Of a DNA stretch of 64,000 nucleotides, positions 57,090 through 64,000 are shown in pieces. This stretch comes from Pleurotus djamor. Its lineage: Eukaryota > Basidiomycota > Agaricomycetes > Agaricales > Pleurotaceae. Position 1 is the first letter of the stretch. Each line of letters begins with the position of its first letter. The translations under genes were made by a program, and so were the position numbers. The stretch covers positions 49,282-113,281 of the forward strand of contig JAPEVF010000097.1 of the NCBI GenBank assembly GCA_029747585.1. Direction: 5' to 3'. The notes beneath the pieces are model-generated. The model saw nothing but the letters and a program-made list of their open reading frames with translations. It was not told the origin of the DNA and did no database searches.

Positions 57090-59129
57090 CGCACCGGCAG
57101 GGCAGGGAGGGGGAGATGAGGGTCTAAAAGCACAGGTCACTCGGCTCAATAAATATGAACGGAAGGTATAAGTATAAAGTTGAGCATAACGAAGCTAGGT
57201 CCAGATGAGTCGCAGGGTCGGTCGAGGGGCAGATTAACCAAAAATCAACATTATATTTTAAGTTCAAATTGAGTTTGCCGTCAACGGCACCATTTCCACG
57301 ACGGGGTAACAGGACGGAGTTTACATGGCATCCTTATTTTATTTTGAGGTTGGAAGGGCCCAATTCTGGCGCTTTTGCCGAGGAATGAGCCAACGGAAAG
57401 TTTTAAAGTGATGGGATTGAACCTTGCCTGAGATTGAAACTTATTAAGCATCGTTGCGAATAACTGTATAATGTGAACTCCCTTCAGGCCGGAGGCTATC
57501 TGAGATCGATCAGGTGCTTCGACAAGAAAAGTACCTCACCACAATCGACGAATCATGGATGATGCATATCTGTGAATCCACATGGTAAGTCAAGGACGTC
57601 CCTCACGGGAAACCACCAAATCGCGTGCCAGTTACACCTTATATAAACGCATGCCATTCAACTGAATTGCGTTCACAAGGTGAGGCGTTTGATGAGAGCT
57701 TAAGGGACTGGATACATGAATCCTTGCCTTTACGAAATGGTGGCATGGGACAACCATAGTTAAATTTGGGAACATGCCAGGGAAAACGCATGTAATCCTC
57801 CACTCCTGTGGGCACCTTAGGTCATTAAAGGTCAAGGTCCAAGCTCAAGATTATTGTTGGAACGCGGGGTCTACTTACTTGATTAGTGCGAAACAAGTCC
57901 GATCCCTCGCCTTCCTGCGCGGTTATAACTGTTTTGAATGGTGTGACGATTGCGTCGGCATGAGAGTCTTCCTCCGGGAGGCGGCCAACCTCATGTGTTC
58001 TCGTCGATCGAAATACCGTGTTGTTAAGTTTTCGTTTTCAGCCGCTGGTCTTGGGAAAGGCGGTGGAACTCCATGAGAATAGCTAGGTCCAAAGTCTAGT
58101 CCGAGGAGGAACCTGAGATGCGCAGAATAGCCGACGAGAACCTTTGGTCCAAAAGGCGCAACCTATTGATATCGGTGATTGCAGGACCAATCTATTGGCA
58201 AAGGCGAAGGTAAAAGACCACTAACGTTTTGGAGGACCTGGCACATGCCAGCGATCCCTTTGATAGACGCAATCCGGGCCTGAGCACGATGATTATAGTT
58301 AACCATTAGAATTTTCTGATGACACTCCTTGCAAATACCTATCTAGATGAATTAGATAGGACACCCATAAAAGGTGATCGAGATTACAGAAGCCGGCGGC
58401 AACCGACTTGATAACGTTAGAACCTTTGCACAATTTGAACGTGTACAAACCACGTACATACGCTCAGTGCAAAAAGTTAAATGGTCCCGTTGGGGGTAAA
58501 CCATGTCATGCTAGCTTCTCTTCGCTCGCCCGGAGGAGAGTAGCTCCTTCCATACAACAGGTGCAGCAGAACTCGACGGTATCACGAACAGGCGATGACA
58601 GGGGTTGACGATTAGGGAGGTTAGAAGTGCGAGTTCACCGCTTTGCATGTGCAGAGGTATGTAATCGTTTGCGTCAAGGTTTCGGAGATCGCGCCCTCTT
58701 GTCAAAAAAGAACAGTCCAGATGCACCTATTAGTAGGCGACGCTTCTCGGAGAAAAGCCGGTCGTGGTAAACTTAATGTCAACATCATTCGAAGGAGCCA
58801 TCCTGTCAAGACGTTGAGGTTNAAAAACGCAAAGGATTGGATGAGGAACTGAAAAAACAAGACTCTGCAAAAGATTCTAGAAGGTCGAATAACCAAGCTC
58901 CCACCAGACCCTTGCGTATGAAACACCCTTTCAAGGTTGCTTCCTGCCGCGCTTCCAAAGAGAAGCCGTCCAGTTTTGACAAACTCCCTGTACGTCAAAC
59001 GCATCGTATGAGAAGTGCTTGGGTTAGCGGGGACCCCAGAACAATTGCACCCTTGGACGGATTTTAAGTTAGGGGCGAGTGGGGGGCTTTCCAAAAGGCC
59101 GTCAATCTACGGCATGATCTAAAAGCCAG
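57090..59129. promoter_or_regulatory. Two-kilobase gene-free region upstream of the WOPR gene
   Basis: About 2.0 kb between the WOPR start and the stop of the DNAJC11-type gene. Short plus-strand frames (57774-58076, about 58840-59067) show no motif or exon neighbours. An N beside an A-run is at 58822. It may contain a long promoter or 5' UTR of the regulator; this is inferred from position. Confidence 0.4.
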
Positions 59130-61558
59130 TTAAGCTGGGGTATGGAGTGGGGGAAGCTCATGGTACACACCAGCTTGTGGCAACACAATAGGAACAGCGT
59201 CAGGTATCTCCGCATAATGGTTTCGTCCACGGAATTGATATCGAATCCGCACGACTTTAGGTGTGAATGGTGCAGGATCAGAAAACCCTTGGATACCCAA
59301 CTACAAACAAAGTCGTTCAGATGGGAATTCCTTGCATCAATAGAAAGACCGGCACGGTCCACGCGTTCCCTGACCTTGGTTTGGTTTCCAGGCACATAGA
59401 GTTGTGAATGATGGACGAGGGCCTGTAAAGCCACAGTTACATTGATGGTCAGGTCGTCCCCGGGAGCATCTACATCGAAGGCTCCATAGATCGCTTCCTG
59501 GATGACAAGCCCTTTGAGGGTCGAGGCACAAAAAGTCTGTCAAAGTGCTTTTGAATTGAGATTTCAAAAACTGACCATCCTTTGACGTCTCAAGATCCAT
59601 ATGCTTTTTCGCCACATCCTTCAGCAAATCAGATTGGACAGCTATGCTTGTTCGTTGGTTGACCAGCATGCGACGGGCGGTCCGAATGTGGCTGAGTAGC
59701 AGAAACCTCCATCAGACTAGGCTGTAAGCCACAGAAAAGGGATCACTCACGATAATCTCTGGGCACGCCGCCTTGGCTTAACCACAAACTGGTAACCCAA
59801 CACTCCGATGACTGACGGGACGACGGCACACCAGAAGGCGACGTTTGGGTCGTATTCCAACGATAGGATCAATGGGAGAGATATCCTCTGTTCGAGGTAG
59901 GCCACGCTACGAGTGTGGGCACCAAGGTGAGGGGCTGAACGCGGTATTGTTTCAGAAACCAGACGTACTCTAATTTATATACAACCCCGCTTTGACTGGC
60001 GTTGAGCGTTGCATCCACTTCTACATGTTCGCCGGTCCAATTAGCACCCAAGTAATAAGCAAGACCGTGAACGCCGAATTCGAGACCACCCTTCAGCTGA
60101 AGTGCCAACTCCGCATATCTAACACCCATTTCACCCTTGAGGCGAGGATTATCGTCCAAGACTATGCCATATGTGTTGTAACGAACGCCACGACTTAGGC
60201 CTGACACTGAGTAAGAGCGACTCTCAGCATCCTCGTCGAAGAACTGGGGAGGAAGGTCCTTGTCGGAAGAAGCGTCGAAGGGCGTCTGCGAAATGATGCC
60301 AATGTTGGCGGCAGGAAAGCGGCCTAAGTTCAACGCAACGTTTCCCTCAGTAAGAGAGCCAGGGAAAAGCTTCCTGGTCAAGTTGACAGTAACAGGAGAC
60401 GGGGAACCATACAGCCAGGCGGGGGAAACCTGCGTGGCCACAACGATTGCGTTTTCGCCGTCTCTGTATGTCCCCCGAACGCGAATTGGACGGATGCTGA
60501 GTAATGATGCTGAAGCCTAAGGGTAGGATATTAATAAAGTAAGCATGCTGGCAGAGATCAAGAAGCGTGATACATATGCACCTCCAAAGCAAGTTTGGGG
60601 GAGAACTGATGTTTGACGGTCCCCAAGAATGTAGCGGAGGTAGGGCGTGTCTGCACTTGCGCAGTGGCGGAGAAAGAAGTATTAAGAGAAGCTACATCTT
60701 TCTAACAGCCAAGTGAGGAGGGAGGACACGTGAGAATGGGAGGATGCCTACGTGGATACTGTGCCGTAGGAACATAGACACAGCGCGTAAATCGTCCACT
60801 CGATTTCGACAACGAACGTGCCAAGGATCCGAGGGAGAGCCGGGGTAGGGTGAAAATAACGAGGAAGCATCATAGCTGCAGGTCAAAAGACCCCTCGGAC
60901 GTATCAGGTTCTCGAGTTTCTGTTGCTTCAGCTCGTATCTAGCTTGTTTAAGTATAGAACGCAGCTAAACCGAAGGGGGGATGTATGAGCTTTGGGCCAA
61001 GAAGCGAAGACTTGTGCCACGCACCTCATCCACAGGTCGATTTCTCATGGAAGGTGGCCATTTGATTGAAAGACCCTCATTTCCTGCAATTGGGTATTTT
61101 AGACCCATCACAACAGACGCACATAGTTCAGAACCCCAAACCTAGAGTGTCATACACCTCACTGAGCATGTACCGCACAAGTTAGAGTTGGTGTTGACGT
61201 GTCGCTGACAGGTAAGCTCACCGTGTAAATGGGTCAGATAGAACTAAAAGACATCAGCTCTTGAACGCGAACCCGGAAACGGAAATCAACCTTCGTATGC
61301 CTTCTGTATCTCCAAGAACTTCTTATTCGCGACTTCTTTTGCGTTCTCATCGTGTTGCTTGTCTGGATGGAATACAAGCGAGAGGGCACGATGCCTCTCC
61401 TTTGATTTCAGTTTGCCGTTGCCCACTGTGGTAGGTTCAACACCGAACTAAAAAGGTTGATGAGCTTGCGCAGCGACTAGACGCGTCACGTAGACTTACT
61501 AGAGGTAGTTTGGTTCATTGTACAAGTCGCTGACGTTCTTCGCGTCGCCATCGCCCAT
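59130..61558 (-). CDS. DNAJC11-type J-domain protein
   Basis: Mitochondrial outer-membrane-associated J protein linked in other eukaryotes to cristae and MICOS organisation. Start MGDGDAKNVSDLYNEPNYLY at 61558; the J domain has LKSKERHRALSLVFHPDKQ with HPD. After AYEVLSD come a 20-nt exon (61142-61161), GNEGLSIKWPPSM, KLENLIRPRG, VRHSI-like RHSIHV, SIRPIRVRGTYRDGEN and the beta-rich middle. A helix AFWCAVVPSVIGVLGYQFVV precedes a DUF3395 end (LVIQEAIYGAFDVDAP, VALQALVHHSQLYVPG, FRGRNHYAEI). Stop 59130-59132. In the J domain one base is missing near 61431. Confidence 0.88.
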
Positions 61559-62689
61559 AGGTGGCCGTACTACGCAGCGTCGGGATGGGCGCGGATGAGA
61601 AACCCTTGGGCGCCTCTTGAAGCGCTCGTCGATCGCTCCGAAGCATACTTGCCCCTGTCTACAGCCCCTTTGTCTATTCTGACTTGCGGCTCAGCTCCTA
61701 CTAGTTGCCGTCAAAGTCATCCACTTTCATATTAGTTTAGAGAACCTAGTCTTTATAAGGTAGAGCTTCTCCGTGGAATTAAGTAAGATGGATGATTCTG
61801 TTCCATATTTCCCATGCATTCGGGTTGCACTCGGGACTCGGAGTCCAATGGTACTCATAATTAAATGCTGACCACCGGTTTAATTTATGTAGCACCTGGG
61901 AGCATAAAGCGCAGAGCAAACTCTCACCGGCACCACAAGTTGGCTGGATCTCTGTCACGACGACAAGTATTTACGTGCACAACGGGAGGATACAACCACT
62001 CAAATGTCTGAGGTCTCTCCCACGTTATACAACAGCCCTTCAAATTCCTCGCTTCTATAGTGGCACCTACGCTGCATAGCACTCTCGTAATTTCATTGGT
62101 TCCTAGAGTTAGATCTGCAGCCAATTTGCCACGCACGTCTAGTCGCTCTTGTGACCATTCGCACTTTCATGTTACTCGGTTACCCTATGTTCGCAGCCCT
62201 CGGTCCTCACGTTCCATATGTCATGAGGCTGGGGAGAATGTCGTATATTCGAGGCTATGCTACCCAATAGAAGTGGTACTTGGTGTCACAGGTGGGATGT
62301 AATTAAACCTTGCTTCACCCACCCTAACCTCCAGAAGTTTCCGTGAGCAGGCCTGTTAGAGCATGTTACTTCCTATGATTGAATCAGGAAGAGAATCTTG
62401 GCGGGAACAAGGCGGGGATGTGGTTCCCGTGCCACCGTGGGCTACGTTTCATGCTACTCCGAATACCGATTTTGATTCAAGGATTATCCCTGAATTTCTG
62501 AAAGTTGCTCATGGCTTGCTTAGCCTGTGCTGGGGTGGTCTTTGCACGCAGTGGACGCTGATTCCGACGCCTTGTGCCATGCTACGATCTTAACCCCATG
62601 CTGGAAGTAAATTCATTCCCGCGACTAGTGGATTACGTCATCTATTATGTTTTTGCAAAATCGCTAGCACCTGAATCCGGCTTCGCCAA
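61559..62689. promoter_or_regulatory. Divergent promoter region, DNAJC11 and RMD1 genes
   Basis: About 1.1 kb between two divergent starts. No motif-bearing frame or RNA gene was recognised. It must include both promoters; the length is large for this window. Confidence 0.4.
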
Positions 62690-64000
62690 ATGCCACCACC
62701 ATCAAGCGCAACGAGCTCGCAGCCCTCCACATCGTCAAAGGCGGTGGAGGTGAAGGCGAGGGGCGCGAATCGCTCAACGAAAGTCGCTGGAAAGCTCAAA
62801 GTTCTACCTGAACAACCAGAATCTGACCTCATACTGCCCAAGCGCACTACGACCGTACAAGTAGCTCCGCCACCCAGACGACCCTTGACTGAAGAGACCA
62901 GCGGCTCAACTGGAGATAGCGATGATGCGGACGCGGACGACGACGACGACGAGCAAGATGAAGAGCTTGAAGATGTGGAGGTATGTACTATTGTCGTCCA
63001 AGCTCGAAATTGGACGCTGTATTACCTCTAGGACAGGTGTATAACCAACTCTCACTCATACCCGACGGTACCGCGCGACGGGATGCACTGAAGTTGACCA
63101 AGAAGAAGGCCAAGTCGTTACCTCGAGTAACTGCGTATGCTACCGCAAGGTGCGCATGTTCATGACCTCCCGGGTAGGTTCCTCCGTGCTGACATTTCAT
63201 TTACGTAGCTCGTATCGCATTGAAGAACTTGTCAAGTTCTTCAACGCGCGGAAGTCTGCGTATCACACTGACGCGAAGTTGATAGACGAAGTTCTCTATA
63301 CTCCCTATGTTTATGATCCACCTGCCTCCCTCCAATCCGATCCCCGCCAGTCAAAGCACGCCAGAGAACAGACCGGGGACCTCCTTGGTATTCCTGAGCT
63401 TCTCCAATCTGAGGACGGTTCCTCCACTCCGCGTGCGAGAAGGAAGAAGAGCAAATTCGACGTTTCGGCTTCACAGGCCGAAATCTTCCTCTTTAGCTAC
63501 GGCACCGTTGTGATATGGGGTATGACAGAGGCTCAGGAGAAACGCTTCCTCGCTTCAATGTATGTTTCCATTTCATTTGCGTAAATGCGGGCTTTCAGAA
63601 CCTCCCTTTTCCAGAAAACGGTTCGAAGTCGAGAAACTGTGTTAGTACCGTTTTCCATCTTTCCATTCCACATGTGTGTGCTCACCGTCAATTAGTACCG
63701 GAGGACGTAGAGATGGAAGACCTGAACTACTACTACGCAAACTATAGCAGGCAAGAAGGTCCCATATTCCGTGGTGCCAATTCTAACGCCGCCGTGCAGA
63801 ATTTACAATGACGTTATCACTCTCAGAAAAGGTTCCAGCTACATGTAAAGTTCCCGCTTCCGCCGGTCGTACCCTTTCATTGGCTAACATAACTCTACCT
63901 CCCAGGACGAAACTTTCTCTATCCCACGCCTTGTCGCAATCCGTCAAAATTTCCCTTGTTTGTGCCCTTCTACGTCTCGGATGCCCCTCCTAACATCAAT
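62690..64000 (+). CDS. RMD1/DUF155 family protein, 3' end cut by window
   Basis: Member of the RMD1/RMND1 (DUF155) family, mitochondrial or cytosolic proteins involved in mitochondrial translation or sporulation by analogy. Start MPPPSSATSSQPSTSSKAVE at 62690, a disordered acidic N-terminus, then RVTAYATASSYRIEELVKFF. The core is EIFLFSYGTVVIWGMTEAQE, PEDVEMEDLNYYYANYSR, IYNDVITL and TKLSLSHALSQSVKISL. About seven exons seen. One intron begins with GC (about 63751-63806) instead of GT. The gene runs off the right end. Confidence 0.88.

Noticed and set aside
57774..58076. 100-residue cysteine-containing plus-strand frame
   Set aside because: No signal peptide, no family motif and no splice partners; most likely a chance frame in an intergenic region.

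Overview
The window is intron-dense nuclear DNA from a filamentous basidiomycete, most likely an agaricomycete mushroom. Supporting signs are short 45-70 bp GT..AG introns in almost every gene, two intron-bearing tRNA genes, a DUF6534-type membrane protein, a Gti1/Pac2 (WOPR) regulator, expanded F-box/leucine-rich proteins, and several paralogous families I cannot assign outside mushrooms. All gene models below were built by hand by joining exons across splice sites so that the frame and the family motifs continue.

Left part (0-18 kb): an F-box gene, a tiny 8-cysteine secreted protein, two tandem copies of an unrecognised protein family (N-terminus NGLTPPIGTSFFK; a third copy lies at 16 kb), a mitochondrial ornithine-type carrier, tRNA-Asp, a lysophosphatidic-acid-type histidine phosphatase, two tandem copies of an unrecognised one-pass membrane protein (third copy at 29 kb), a short-chain dehydrogenase and tRNA-Gln. 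Middle part (17-32 kb): an F-box gene broken by a solo LTR, a sphingolipid fatty acid 2-hydroxylase divergently paired with an ACSF2-like acyl-CoA ligase, four more F-box genes (two of them a head-to-head inverted pair), a kinase-like protein and a dehydrogenase remnant. This is the duplicated, fast-evolving stretch.

Right part (32-64 kb): a coiled-coil protein, a DUF6534 membrane protein, then delta-9 desaturase, cytochrome P450, alpha/beta hydrolase and cyclopropane-fatty-acid synthase side by side. Conserved housekeeping genes follow: ERV29/SURF4 cargo receptor, a GNAT acetyltransferase, NOL10/ENP2, the MutY DNA glycosylase, a WOPR transcription factor, a DNAJC11-type J protein and a 3'-truncated RMD1/DUF155 protein.

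The desaturase/P450/hydrolase/CFA-synthase run is the best candidate for an undescribed system: it could make, ring-modify and oxidise an unsaturated acyl chain. Together with the fatty acid 2-hydroxylase and acyl-CoA ligase upstream, the window is rich in acyl-chain chemistry. The assembly carries scattered N bases next to homopolymers; several are clearly extra bases that break otherwise intact frames.
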